From positions 1,604,501-1,668,500 of the forward strand of contig NZ_JBGGGT010000001.1 of NCBI RefSeq assembly GCF_041276405.1: a stretch of DNA of 64,000 nucleotides. The letters run 5' to 3'. The stretch comes from Microvirga sp. TS319. Lineage in GTDB: Bacteria; Pseudomonadota; Alphaproteobacteria; Rhizobiales; Beijerinckiaceae. Position numbers and translations under genes: made by a program. Of the stretch, positions 44,260-52,914 are shown piece by piece; the stretch's first letter is position 1; each line of letters begins with the position of its first letter. The notes under the pieces are model-generated. The model saw nothing but the letters and a program-made list of their open reading frames with translations, did no database searches and had not been told where the DNA came from.

Positions 44260-45038
44260 CGGATGGCTTGTCCGTATCTCAGGAATCGGTTCCGACAGAC
44301 GGCCGCCTGCTCTCAGCCTCGGAGCTCGAGGAGGAATTGCGGACCCTCGGCGCACGGCGTTATCACAACCTCCACCCGTTTCATCGTCTTCTGCATGGCG
44401 GACGACTGAATTGCGATCAGGTGCGGGCCTGGGCCTTGAACCGCTACTGCTACCAAGCGATGATCCCGATCAAGGATGCCAGCCTCATGGCCCGGGCCGA
44501 GGATCGTACGCTGAGGCGAGCCTGGCTCCAGAGGATCGTCGATCACGACGGAGAGAAGGAAGGCGAAGGCGGCATCGAACGTTGGCTGCGTCTCACCGAC
44601 GGGCTCGATCTGCCGCGAGCCTACGTCATGTCGATGCAGGGGGCCCTTCCGGCCACGCGCTTCGCCGTCGAGGCCTATGTTCATTTTGTACGAGAACGCA
44701 CGCTCCTCGAGGCGGTCGCGTCATCGCTGACGGAGCTGTTCAGTCCCACCATCATCTCCGAACGCGTCTCCGGAATGCTGGCCGGGTACAGCTTCATATC
44801 GCGCGAAACGCTCAGCTATTTCGAAAAACGGATGTCGCAGGCTCCGCGGGATGCGGACTTCGCCCTGGACTACGTGAAGCGGAATGCCGTGACGCGCGCC
44901 CAGCAGCAGGCGGTGATCGACGCGCTGTCGTTCAAATGCGACGTGCTCTGGGCTCAGCTGGATGCTCTCTATTTCAGCTATGTCGAACCGGGTCTCGTGC
45001 CTCCCGGAGCGTGGAAGCCGAATGCGGAGACGCCATGA
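44256..45038 (+). CDS. pqqC: Pyrroloquinoline-quinone synthase PqqC
   Basis: This 260-residue cofactorless oxidase of the TenA/PqqC fold carries out the final ring closure. Family blocks are RRYHNLHPFHRLLHGG, ALNRYCYQAMIPIKDASLMAR, RIVDHDG and FSPTIISERVSGMLAGYSFI. The stop overlaps pqqD (ATGA). Confidence 0.96.
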   Translation: MTDGLSVSQESVPTDGRLLSASELEEELRTLGARRYHNLHPFHRLLHGGRLNCDQVRAWALNRYCYQAMIPIKDASLMARAEDRTLRRAWLQRIVDHDGEKEGEGGIERWLRLTDGLDLPRAYVMSMQGALPATRFAVEAYVHFVRERTLLEAVASSLTELFSPTIISERVSGMLAGYSFISRETLSYFEKRMSQAPRDADFALDYVKRNAVTRAQQQAVIDALSFKCDVLWAQLDALYFSYVEPGLVPPGAWKPNAETP

Positions 45039-45460
45039 TGGCCAGCGGATTGAGTACAGGCAGCGTCCTCTGCCTTCCACGGGGCGTCAGGGTGCATCAT
45101 GACAGGATCCGGAACACGCACGTTCTCCTCGCCCCCGAGCGGGCCTTCGATCTCGACGCCATCGCCCTGGAGGTGCTCAAGCTCGTCGACGGCCGGAGAA
45201 GTATCCGCGAGATCGCCGGCGATCTCGCGGCCCGGTTCGATGAGGACCCTGCCGTGATCGAGGCGGATGTGATCGAAATGCTGAACGGCCTCTTGAACCG
45301 GCGCATACTAGCGCATCGTGCGGAAAAGTGGCCCCGGTTCTCCGCTCCGAACGATGCGCCATTGAAGGAGTGGAGCATCGGATTGGACCCCAAAAGCGGG
45401 TCCACTTTTGGATCCGATGCTCTAGGGACCACAAACCCGGAAACGGATCAGAAGCCATGA
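45035..45460 (+). CDS. pqqD: PQQ peptide chaperone PqqD, extended by an in-frame repeat
   Basis: PqqD binds PqqA and presents it to PqqE. Residues 1-91 are a normal PqqD wing-helix domain ([53 protein letters not shown]). From codon 92 (CTA at 45308) to codon 130 the protein is encoded by a family I repeat (45308-45425), followed by [11 protein letters not shown] and the TGA that overlaps pqqE. The total is 141 residues. Removing the repeat with one CTAG (114 bp, 38 codons) gives 103 residues, a usual PqqD length, and restores the junction RRIL-GTTNPE. The ATGA overlap with pqqE is kept, so the insertion may be tolerated. Confidence 0.92.
   Translation: MMASGLSTGSVLCLPRGVRVHHDRIRNTHVLLAPERAFDLDAIALEVLKLVDGRRSIREIAGDLAARFDEDPAVIEADVIEMLNGLLNRRILAHRAEKWPRFSAPNDAPLKEWSIGLDPKSGSTFGSDALGTTNPETDQKP
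45308..45425 (+). repeat. CTAG-bounded palindromic repeat, family I (copy G), inside pqqD
   Basis: CTAG at 45308-45311 and 45422-45425 bound module 1 (AGCGCATCGT/ACGATGCGCC) and module 2 (GAGCATCGGA/TCCGATGCTC). Net insertion is 114 bp, a multiple of three, with no stop in the pqqD frame. Confidence 0.92.
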
Positions 45461-46599
45461 GTGATGCTCCGAACGACGCCCCTCCCCCGATCGGACTTCT
45501 CGCCGAACTCACCCACCGCTGCCCGCTGCATTGTCCCTATTGCTCCAATCCGGTTGAACTCGAACGTCGCTCGGCGGAGCTCGATACCGCGACTTGGTGC
45601 AGAATCCTCAGCGAAGCCGCGGAACTCGGCGTGCTCCATGTGCATCTGTCGGGAGGGGAACCAACGGCACGGGCCGACATCGCGGAGATCACAGCCCATT
45701 GCACGCACGCCGGCCTCTATACCAACCTGATCACCTCCGGCGTCGGTCCCGCCCGGGAAAAGCTCCGCGGGCTCGCCGAGGCCGGGCTCGACCATGTGCA
45801 GCTCTCCGTTCAGGCGGCTGACGCTGTGGATGCCGATGAGGTTGCTCACCTGAAGGGTGCGCACGAGCAGAAGATCGCGTTCGCCAGACACGTGATCGAG
45901 CTCGACCTGCCGCTGACGATCAACGCCGTCATCCACCGGAGCAATATCGACGACGTGTCCGGGGTTATCGATCTCGCAGTCGAGCTTGGCGCGAAGCGCG
46001 TCGAGATCGCCCACACCCAGTATTACGGCTGGGCCTACGTGAACCGGGCCGCCCTCATGCCGACCCGGGCCTCGGTCGATCGCACGATCGCCCTCGTGGA
46101 AGCGGCGCGGGAGCGCCTGCAGGGGTGCTTGGTCATCGACCACGTGCTGCCCGATTACTATGCCACTTTTCCAAAGGCCTGCGCCGGCGGGTGGGGGCGG
46201 CGCCTCATGAATGTCACGCCGACCGGGAAGGTGCTGCCGTGCCATGCGGCGGAATCGATCCCGGACCTGGCGTTCTGGACCGTGCACGAGCACTCTCTCG
46301 GAGAAATCTGGACGCGGTCTCCCGCCTTCAATGCGTTCCGCGGCACGAGTTGGATGCGGGAACCGTGCCGAAGCTGCGAACGGCGCGAGCGGGACTGGGG
46401 CGGCTGCCGCTGCCAAGCTCTGGCTCTGACCGGCGATGCTGCGGCCACCGATCCGGCCTGCCATCTCTCGCCTCACCATGCATCGATCCGCCATCTCGCC
46501 GCGGCCGAGTCGTCGGCCGTCTCCGCCACACCGGTCTATCGGGGCTTCGGCGCCTCGGCCGGCCGGCAGCCTGTCGAGGAGACTGCATGCGGAGTCTAA
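45457..46599 (+). CDS. pqqE: PqqA peptide cyclase PqqE (radical SAM)
   Basis: This 380-residue radical SAM enzyme has the SAM cluster motif CPLHCPYC (Cys22, 26, 29) and C-terminal SPASM cluster cysteines in [27 protein letters not shown] and [10 protein letters not shown]. It forms the Glu-Tyr crosslink in PqqA. It starts inside the end of pqqD (ATGA) and overlaps the next gene by 13 bp. Confidence 0.96.
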   Translation: MSDAPNDAPPPIGLLAELTHRCPLHCPYCSNPVELERRSAELDTATWCRILSEAAELGVLHVHLSGGEPTARADIAEITAHCTHAGLYTNLITSGVGPAREKLRGLAEAGLDHVQLSVQAADAVDADEVAHLKGAHEQKIAFARHVIELDLPLTINAVIHRSNIDDVSGVIDLAVELGAKRVEIAHTQYYGWAYVNRAALMPTRASVDRTIALVEAARERLQGCLVIDHVLPDYYATFPKACAGGWGRRLMNVTPTGKVLPCHAAESIPDLAFWTVHEHSLGEIWTRSPAFNAFRGTSWMREPCRSCERRERDWGGCRCQALALTGDAAATDPACHLSPHHASIRHLAAAESSAVSATPVYRGFGASAGRQPVEETACGV

Positions 46600-47255
46600 T
46601 CTTTGTCATCGGGCTTCTAGCCTGGACGGCCGCCGCACCGGCTCCGGCTCAGGAAGCACCCGCCGCGTCCGATCTCCTCTTCGAGACGCAGGACTGGCGG
46701 TCCGTTTCCTCGGACACCGCCCTGCTCTACCGGTACGAGCGCGTCAGCAGCCTGCCCTCCGAGCGGGTGCGCGGGTTTTCGGACACGATCCGGCTCCTCG
46801 TCGGCCCGGGATCGACCGCCGAGTCCCGCAACGTGCAGGTCGAGATGTTTTCCGGCGGCCAGCGGCGGCCGGCCGGGCCATTCGACGATGTTTCAGGCAA
46901 TCCCGTCCTCGTCCTGTTCCTCGAGCAGCACCTCCAGACCCTTGTTGCGGCGATCGGGGCCAATCCGCGCTATTTCAGAAACGCCATCCGGACCGGCCTG
47001 CGAGACGGCGCCTCGGTCACCCCGCTCACGACCGCCTACCGGGACGGGCAGGTGCCGGCCTGGAGAATCGCGATGCGGCCATTCCTTCAAGATCCTCATC
47101 ACTCCCAGATGATGGGCCTCGACACCCTTACCTATTCGTTCGTGGTATCCGACCATGTGCCGGGAAAGATCGTCTCGATCGATGTCAGGGCGGATGACAC
47201 GAACGGCCACCCCCTTCTTCTGGAGACCCTCAGCTATGATCCGGACGGTCCTTGA
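46587..47255 (+). CDS. Secreted protein of unknown function downstream of pqqE
   Basis: This 222-residue protein has a Sec signal ([22 protein letters not shown]). The mature sequence has an alternating beta-rich pattern, e.g. [64 protein letters not shown], resembling a lipocalin or START-like barrel by eye only. It begins within pqqE and is overlapped by the next gene, so it is the penultimate gene of the pqq operon. A periplasmic role in quinoprotein assembly is inference from position. Confidence 0.75.
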   Translation: MRSLIFVIGLLAWTAAAPAPAQEAPAASDLLFETQDWRSVSSDTALLYRYERVSSLPSERVRGFSDTIRLLVGPGSTAESRNVQVEMFSGGQRRPAGPFDDVSGNPVLVLFLEQHLQTLVAAIGANPRYFRNAIRTGLRDGASVTPLTTAYRDGQVPAWRIAMRPFLQDPHHSQMMGLDTLTYSFVVSDHVPGKIVSIDVRADDTNGHPLLLETLSYDPDGP

Positions 47256-47604
47256 GACGAGCGTACGGGTGGGCGCCGTTCTCGCCCTGCTCATCGGAGC
47301 GGGCCAGGCGGCCGAGGGCGAACCCGCCAACGACTATCCCACCAATGCCCGGGCCGATTACGTATTCGGCTGCATGGCGGCGAACGGGCGGTCGCGCGAC
47401 ATGCTCGAACGATGCTCCTGCTCCGTCGACGTATTGGCCTCGATCATCCCGTATGACCGCTATGTCCAGGCGGAGACGATCCTGTCCATGAGACAGGGAG
47501 TTGGACAGCAGCTCTCGCTGTTCCGCAATGCCAAAATGTTCGACGACATCGTGGCCGATCTCCGCCGCGCTCAAGCGGAGGCCGAAATCCGCTGCTTCCG
47601 CTGA
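47236..47604 (+). CDS. Small secreted cysteine-containing protein, end of pqq operon
   Basis: This 122-residue protein begins [21 protein letters not shown] with a signal peptide ending near GQAAEG. Mature cysteines are in YVFGCMAANG, LERCSCSVDVLA and a C-terminal IRCFR, suggesting two disulfides. It overlaps the previous gene by 20 bp. I recall similar small proteins beside xox/pqq genes but no defined role. It converges with the SoxYZ-like gene 9 bp away. Confidence 0.7.
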   Translation: MIRTVLETSVRVGAVLALLIGAGQAAEGEPANDYPTNARADYVFGCMAANGRSRDMLERCSCSVDVLASIIPYDRYVQAETILSMRQGVGQQLSLFRNAKMFDDIVADLRRAQAEAEIRCFR

Positions 47605-47613
47605 GGCGGACCT

Positions 47614-48405
47614 TTACGAGCCGGACGCCGGGAAGGTCTGCGTGAAGACGCGGCCCTCGTTGTCCCTCGCCTCCGCCGTCACCGGCTCACCCGTGCTGCC
47701 GTAGCTGAACCGGAAAGTCGGATCCTCGCTGATGGAGATGCCGCCCTCCAGCCTGAAGAGCGTCTTTTCGCCTTGCCGAAGGTCGAGGTGCTCGATGAAC
47801 CAGGCGGGCGTGTACAGGCGGGTGACCTGGTCCATCTGCAGGCCCGAATAATTGGGGTGCCGCACCTGGATCTGCGCATCGCCCCGATCGGCGAAGACCC
47901 TGAATCTCATGTCCCCGAGGTGAGCCTTTGCTTCCGCCGGGTCCTTGACGGCCGGCGCCGAGCACCCTCCCGCGGCCTTGACATAGGCCTTCGCCATGTA
48001 GAGGCGCCCATCGTCCATGGTCGCGATGGCCCGAACGAACGAGTAGGAGTCGATCCGCACCCGGGTTGCCAGATCGAAGACGGATTGGCCTTCCCCAAGC
48101 TGGAAAACGCCCGCGACCGGAGCCGGATTTTCATCCACGACGAGCGTGATCCGGATCACCCTGCCCTTTTCGTCATCGGGGAGCCTCACATGCATCTCGA
48201 TCGGCACGATGGCGGCATCCTCGGCACGCACCGGCGCAACGAGGCTCAACCGTCCGGCTCCATCCTCGGGAACGCTCCCGCCGATGATGGCGGATCGGAT
48301 CTCGGACCAGGTCTTCTCGTCATCCGCGAAGGACGGGCATGTGAACAGCAGGAGAGCGGCGACACCGGCCCACAGCGATGCGACGACACGCAGATTCAGG
48401 GTCAT
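47614..48405 (-). CDS. Quinoprotein-associated SoxYZ-like carrier protein
   Basis: This 263-residue periplasmic protein begins MTLNLRVVASLWAG (ATG 48405 with GGGAGG 6 bp before it; a TTG start at 48429 is less likely). It has a signal peptide, then a SoxY-like part with the loop KAAGGCSAPAVKD (one Cys) and a SoxZ-like C-terminal part, FRVFADRGDAQIQVRHPNYSGLQMDQVTRLYTPAWFIEHLDL. In Sox systems the carrier holds sulfur intermediates; in quinoprotein clusters its role is unproven. It is downstream of the CW-motif gene, with a repeat in between. Confidence 0.85.
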   Translation of the reverse strand: MTLNLRVVASLWAGVAALLLFTCPSFADDEKTWSEIRSAIIGGSVPEDGAGRLSLVAPVRAEDAAIVPIEMHVRLPDDEKGRVIRITLVVDENPAPVAGVFQLGEGQSVFDLATRVRIDSYSFVRAIATMDDGRLYMAKAYVKAAGGCSAPAVKDPAEAKAHLGDMRFRVFADRGDAQIQVRHPNYSGLQMDQVTRLYTPAWFIEHLDLRQGEKTLFRLEGGISISEDPTFRFSYGSTGEPVTAEARDNEGRVFTQTFPASGS

Positions 48406-48477
48406 GAACAGCCTCCCGATGAAGGACAATGTTCGAACGCGGTTGCGAGATCAGACGGATGTGGCTCCTGCGCCAAC

Positions 48478-48594
48478 CCTCCGATGCTCCACTCCCTCAA
48501 TGGCGCATCGTTCGGAGCGGACCCGAAGGACCACGTTCGTAAGAACCGGGGCCACTTTCGCGAGTGCGGCCCGCCGGGTCCGCACGATGCGCTA
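48478..48594 (-). repeat. Palindromic repeat, family I (copy H), truncated
   Basis: The distal half of module 2 (CCGATGCTCC) starts abruptly. Module 1 (GCGCATCGTTC ... CACGATGCGC) with the GCGGCCCGCCGGGTCCGC sub-hairpin is complete and ends in CTAG (48591-48594). The outer arm of module 2 is missing. The CTAG holds the TAG stop of the next gene. Confidence 0.8.
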
Positions 48595-49152
48595 GGGACC
48601 CTTCTCAGCCTTCTCCAAAGGCAGGCCCGCGGCCTTCCAACCATCGGTTCCTTCAGGATACCAGTAAACGGCAGAATAGCGATAGCTGAGAGCACGCTTG
48701 GCTGCATTCCAGGACATCCAGCAATCCCTCTGACAGAAGAAGACGAGCACGTGCGAAGAAGCGCCATGGGAAGCAACGGCCAAGCCGTTGCGGAAATAAG
48801 CTTCGGTTTCCGGGGCGATCTCGCCGAAGCCGACATTGGGCAACCACATGGCCCCCGGAATGCTCTCGTGCGACGGAGGATGCCAGAGAATGCGGTGCGG
48901 GAGATTGGCGGGCCGTTCCGGCTGCGGGAGAACGTCGATGAAGGCAGCACCACCTTTGCGCCACAACGCCTCGGCTTCCCCGGTGTCGATCACCGTTGCT
49001 CCCTCGAGGGTCGCGGGTGTCGCGGCCCTGTAGTCCTTGAGCCGGTAGCCTTCTGGCTCCTGCGGAGCCTGGCCATAGGTGCACGGCACCGCGAGGATCC
49101 AGGCGAGAACGCCAAGGCCGAAAGTCCATGCGGTCCCGTGCGGATGCCTCAT
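48592..49152 (-). CDS. PQQ-dependent catabolism-associated CW-motif rhodanese-like protein
   Basis: This 186-residue periplasmic protein has a signal peptide ending CTYGQA and a rhodanese-like fold, with the family motif FFCQRDCWMSWNAAKRA (Cys140, Cys144, Trp145). The start begins EPEGYRLKDYRAATPATLEGA, as in the family. It starts in the stop of the xoxJ-like gene (ATGA). Its TAG stop (48592-48594) lies in the CTAG of a family I repeat. It is likely to act with the SoxYZ-like carrier and zinc metallohydrolase in a quinoprotein relay or maturation system. Confidence 0.88.
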   Translation of the reverse strand: MRHPHGTAWTFGLGVLAWILAVPCTYGQAPQEPEGYRLKDYRAATPATLEGATVIDTGEAEALWRKGGAAFIDVLPQPERPANLPHRILWHPPSHESIPGAMWLPNVGFGEIAPETEAYFRNGLAVASHGASSHVLVFFCQRDCWMSWNAAKRALSYRYSAVYWYPEGTDGWKAAGLPLEKAEKGP

Positions 49153-50090
49153 GGCTTGACATCCTCCGACGCCGGGGCCTCGATGAGGTGGCCGTCATCG
49201 TCGAGGAGAGGCACTCCATACGCGCGGAGAACACGGTCGATGTCGGATTGGCGGTTGTGAAGCGCGGTATTGAGAGTTCGTTTCCATTCGATCTCGTTCG
49301 GCCGCATCCCGAGCGTGATGCGATACGCCAGAGGCGGACGCTCGGCCTCGTGGATCAGAGGCACCATGGTAAGCGTGCCCTCATGTCGCATCGCGCCGTA
49401 GCCCGCGACAGGTCCCCAGAGGATTGCGACATCGAGACGGTCTGCCAGCAGGTCCGCGATCATGTCGTCTCCGGGCGACTCGAAGCGCCGGTCGACCAGC
49501 AGCGAATAGGGCTTCATGCTCGCCCCGAGACCAAGGGCTTCGAGATGATCGACCGATGGTGTCGCGGCGATGACGCCGATCCGTTTCGAGCGGAGCCGCG
49601 GGTCGGAGAGTTGCTTGAGATCGGCGAGGTCCCCCCGTGTCTTCACGAGGGCCGTATAGACCGAACGGTAATAGGGATTCGAATGCTGAACGATGTCCGT
49701 ACCGGCGGCATACCCGATGACGACGTCGCAGAGCTTCAAGCCTAGCGTATTGCGGACGAACCCTGGACCTTGCGGCAGCCAGTAATATCGCAGCGGGACC
49801 TTCAGTTCGTCGGCCAGAATAGCCGCAATCCGGTTCTCGAACCCCTGCCCCGCGCGGTTCGCGAACGGCATGTTGGCCGGGTCCGCGCAGACGCGCAGAA
49901 CCTCCGGCGTGACGAGATCGGGAAGGTGCTGCGCGCGAGCGGGATGGGATGGGCCGACTCCGATGACGCAAGTCGCGAGCCCGACGCCGAGCATTCGCCC
50001 CAGCTTCCTCCAGAGACGTTCCGGCCGGGGGCCGCGCCGCGGGTGACGGCGGCGCGCCCTCTCATCCGCCGAGACACGACGTCTCGGCAT
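49149..50090 (-). CDS. xoxJ: XoxJ-like periplasmic binding protein
   Basis: This SBP_bac_3-type protein of about 313 residues follows the cytochrome and XoxF genes. The N-terminus is unclear: an Arg-rich start at ATG 50090 (MPRRRVSADE) or 50114, or a shorter one at 49994 (MLGVGLATCVIGVG). Cleavage would be near HPARAQ. The mature part has LRVCADPANMPFANRAGQGFENRIAAILA and YYWLPQGPGFVRNTLGLKLCDVVIG, hallmarks of the quinoprotein-associated family. XoxJ is thought to help XoxF activation. The start overlaps xoxG. Confidence 0.88.
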   Translation of the reverse strand: MPRRRVSADERARRRHPRRGPRPERLWRKLGRMLGVGLATCVIGVGPSHPARAQHLPDLVTPEVLRVCADPANMPFANRAGQGFENRIAAILADELKVPLRYYWLPQGPGFVRNTLGLKLCDVVIGYAAGTDIVQHSNPYYRSVYTALVKTRGDLADLKQLSDPRLRSKRIGVIAATPSVDHLEALGLGASMKPYSLLVDRRFESPGDDMIADLLADRLDVAILWGPVAGYGAMRHEGTLTMVPLIHEAERPPLAYRITLGMRPNEIEWKRTLNTALHNRQSDIDRVLRAYGVPLLDDDGHLIEAPASEDVKP

Positions 50091-50604
50091 CTTTCGCAGC
50101 CTGTGGCTTGTCATCCCTCTTCTCCGGCCGTCCGCGACCGAGAGCCCCATCGGCACGGGCCCGAAGATAGACATAGATGTCGTCCAAGTAGCAGACGACG
50201 TTCGGGTTCGTGCCGAAAGCCGGCATGACGTTGGTGTTGCCGTTCCTGAGATTCTGACGGCCCTGGATGACGACCTCCGTGAACTGCTGGTAGGTCATCG
50301 TCTTCAGGGATTCCGCCAAAGCCGGGGCATAGGTCGATCCGGCGCCATCGGGACCGTGGCAGGTATGGCAATCCGAGTGATAGCGACGGAAGCCGGAATA
50401 AGTGTACCAATCAACCGTTCCGTCCGGCTTGATGCGGTAGGTCGGGTTGCCCTCGGCATCGAAAAACTTCCCGTTTTCCTCGCGGGCGGGAGCGGTCGGA
50501 TCGGCCCGCGGCACGGCCGGGGCGAACAGCAGCACAAGCGCCCCGGCACCGATGACGCCCCTTGCCGCCGGGCGCATAAGCGATCGAAACCTTTTCCCTG
50601 ACAC
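50062..50604 (-). CDS. xoxG: Cytochrome c, electron acceptor of XoxF
   Basis: This class I cytochrome c has about 180 residues and a signal peptide ending AVPRADP. The single haem site is SDCHTCHGPDGAG and a likely axial Met is in TNVMPAFG. I choose GTG 50604, since GGAGAGG lies 5 bp before it and it supplies a basic n-region (KRFRS); ATG 50577 is the alternative. It takes electrons from XoxF in the periplasm. It lies 98 bp downstream of xoxF. Confidence 0.92.
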   Translation of the reverse strand: MSGKRFRSLMRPAARGVIGAGALVLLFAPAVPRADPTAPAREENGKFFDAEGNPTYRIKPDGTVDWYTYSGFRRYHSDCHTCHGPDGAGSTYAPALAESLKTMTYQQFTEVVIQGRQNLRNGNTNVMPAFGTNPNVVCYLDDIYVYLRARADGALGRGRPEKRDDKPQAAKDAETSCLGG

Positions 50605-50702
50605 AAACCCTCTCCTTGCATGGGGGGATCGGGACGACAATCGGAACGGGCGCAGATCACTGCGCCAGTTCCGGTGTTTGATGATGGAGGCCGATCGCTC
50701 GC

Positions 50703-52505
50703 CTATTGCGGCAGGGCGAAGACGGTCAGCTGACCGCCGAGCGCCGTGTAGTCGCTCAGACCCGCATAGCCGCCGACGGCACCGAGGCCAGCATGGGGGT
50801 CGGTCAAACCGGCCGCCAAGCCGATTCCGGCCCAGCCGCCGACGCCAGACAGCACTGCCACGTACTGTTTTCCTCCATGCGTGTATGTCATCACATTGCC
50901 GATGATGCCCGACGGGGTCTTGAACTTGTAGAGCTCCTTGCCGGTTTTGGCGTCGACGGCCTTCAGATACCCTTCGAGGGTTCCGTAGAACACGACGTCG
51001 CCTGCGGTCGCGAGAGGACCCGACCACACGGAGAACGTTTCGGGCAGCGACCAGACGATCTTGCCCTCGCGGGCGTCCCACGCGATGAAGTTGCCCATGC
51101 CACCATGGCTGTTCGGAGCAGGGTACATCGACAGCGTCGCGCCGACATAAGGCTGACCCGGCGTGTAGCTGACCTTATACGGCTCGTAGTCCATACAGAC
51201 GTGGTTGGTGGGGACGTAGAACAGGTTGGTCCGTGGAGAGTAGCTCGACGGCTGCTGATCCTTGGTGCCTAGAGCGGCGGGGCAAACTCCCTTCGTGTTA
51301 ACGTCTTCGCCGTTCTGCTCGGTCGAGTACTGCGCTACGACGAGCGGACGGCCATAGGTCTTGCTGTTCTTGTCCATGTCGACCTTTGTGGCCCAGTTTA
51401 CTGCCGGATCGAACTTCTGGGCCACGAGCAACTCGCCGGTGATCCGATCGAGCGTGTAGCCGAAGCCGTTCCGATCGAAATGGACAAGCGTCTGACGTCG
51501 CTGACCGCCGATATCCTGGTCGGTCAGGATCATTTCGTTCACGCCGTCGTAGTCCCACTCGTCGTGCGGTGTCATCTGGTAGACCCACTTCGCCATTCCC
51601 GTATCGACATCACGGGCGAAGATGGTCATCGACCACTTGTTGTCGCCGGGCCGCTGCTTCGGGTTCCAGGTGGAGGGGTTTCCCGAGCCGTAGTAGAAGG
51701 CGTTTTGCTGCGGGTCATAAGCGAACCAGCCCCAGGTACAACCGCCGCCGGTCTTCCACTGGTCACCCTGCCACGTCTTGAGACTCGAATCCTTGCCGAC
51801 GGGCTTGCCCAGTTCCGTCGTCTTGTCGGGATCGATCAGCATCTCGCTGTCAGGTCCCATGGAGTAGGCACGCCAGACCTGCTTGCCCGTCTTCATGTCG
51901 TACGCGGTTACATGGCAGCGCGCACCGAACTCACCGCCCGAGATGCCGACGATGATCTTGTCCTTCACCGGCAGCACGGTTGCCGTGTTGGTTTCGCCCT
52001 TCTTGGGATCACCGTTCACGGCCGTCCAGACAGGCTTTCCGGTCTTGGCGTCAAGCGCCACGACGGTGGTGTCGGCCTGATGGAGGAAAACCTTGCCGTC
52101 GGCATAAGCCAATCCGCGGTTGACCGTATCGCAGCACATGACCGGGATGACGTTCGGGTCCTGACGGGGTTCGTACTTCCAAAGAATCTTGCCGTCGTTG
52201 TTGAGATCGAGCGCGAAGACCGTATTGGGGAACGGCGCGTGCACATACATGACGTCGCCCACGACGAGGGGCGAGCCCTCGTGACCACGCAGGACACCGG
52301 TCGAGAACGTCCAGGCGACCTGAAGTTTGTTCACGTTGGTCGCGTTGATCTGATCGAGCTTGGAGTACCGGGTGTTGGCGTAGTCACCTGTTTGAATGAC
52401 CCACTGGTTCGGGTCTTGAATCAGCTTCTGAACCTCTTCGTTCGCACTGGCCGGAACGCTGCCGGCTAACAAGGCAAACGCAGACACTAGGCGCAACGCT
52501 TTCAT
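50703..52505 (-). CDS. xoxF: Lanthanide-dependent PQQ methanol dehydrogenase XoxF
   Basis: This 600-residue periplasmic quinoprotein has a signal peptide cleaved after PASA and the eight-bladed PQQ-propeller repeats. The vicinal disulfide pair is Cys124-Cys125 (PVMCCDTV). Metal and catalytic ligands are Glu192 (GGEFGARC), Asn276 (GSGNPSTW) and Asp318, with the extra Asp320 in HDEWDYDG. That second Asp marks rare-earth-dependent XoxF rather than calcium-dependent MxaF, which has Ala there. ATG 52505 has an excellent GGAGGAG site. It oxidises methanol and possibly formaldehyde, passing electrons to XoxG. Confidence 0.97.
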   Translation of the reverse strand: MKALRLVSAFALLAGSVPASANEEVQKLIQDPNQWVIQTGDYANTRYSKLDQINATNVNKLQVAWTFSTGVLRGHEGSPLVVGDVMYVHAPFPNTVFALDLNNDGKILWKYEPRQDPNVIPVMCCDTVNRGLAYADGKVFLHQADTTVVALDAKTGKPVWTAVNGDPKKGETNTATVLPVKDKIIVGISGGEFGARCHVTAYDMKTGKQVWRAYSMGPDSEMLIDPDKTTELGKPVGKDSSLKTWQGDQWKTGGGCTWGWFAYDPQQNAFYYGSGNPSTWNPKQRPGDNKWSMTIFARDVDTGMAKWVYQMTPHDEWDYDGVNEMILTDQDIGGQRRQTLVHFDRNGFGYTLDRITGELLVAQKFDPAVNWATKVDMDKNSKTYGRPLVVAQYSTEQNGEDVNTKGVCPAALGTKDQQPSSYSPRTNLFYVPTNHVCMDYEPYKVSYTPGQPYVGATLSMYPAPNSHGGMGNFIAWDAREGKIVWSLPETFSVWSGPLATAGDVVFYGTLEGYLKAVDAKTGKELYKFKTPSGIIGNVMTYTHGGKQYVAVLSGVGGWAGIGLAAGLTDPHAGLGAVGGYAGLSDYTALGGQLTVFALPQ

Positions 52506-52703
52506 GTTGTCTCCTCCCGGGATGCTCATGCTGCGATCTGCATGCGGAGCACCCGCCGATTAGCGTCAGGGGGGATCAAGAGCCTCGGCACATATCGCGG
52601 CCGGCAACTGCGCCCGGTCCTGGCCGGTCCGGGAGGAAGCTACGAAGTCAGCGACAAGATTCGCCTCCCTAAGCGAAGCTTTTAAAAACCGAAGCCAACG
52701 TAA

Positions 52704-52732
52704 ATCATACGGCCGATTGACATAATCATCAA
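52704..52732 (-). promoter_or_regulatory. Candidate sigma-70 promoter of xoxF
   Basis: On the minus strand TTGATG (52732-52727) and TATGAT (52709-52704) are separated by 17 bp. This predicts a start near 52697 and a leader of about 190 bases. The rest of the 52506-52914 gap, between the metallohydrolase stop and xoxF, shows no gene or strong hairpin. Confidence 0.4.
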
Positions 52733-52914
52733 TGACGCACTCCACATTTGCCAGTAAACATTAAGCATAACTCTCCAAGCTCGGCCATACAGCGAGATCA
52801 TGGCCAATATTCGCCGGTCGCAAAGGGAATTGCCGCACATCGCGGATTTTCAGTGCCCGCTGCAGCCGAAGATGTCGGAGCCGGCACACCGCGCTTGCGG
52901 TCTTCCAGGCGCCG

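Noticed and set aside
45035..46599. PqqD-PqqE fusion or frameshift
   Set aside because: pqqD has its own TGA overlapping the pqqE ATG; the extra length of PqqD is explained by the repeat, not by fusion.
50703..52505. Calcium-dependent MxaF methanol dehydrogenase
   Set aside because: The catalytic region reads DEWDYDG with the extra Asp of lanthanide enzymes, and no mxaI or mxaG-like gene is adjacent.
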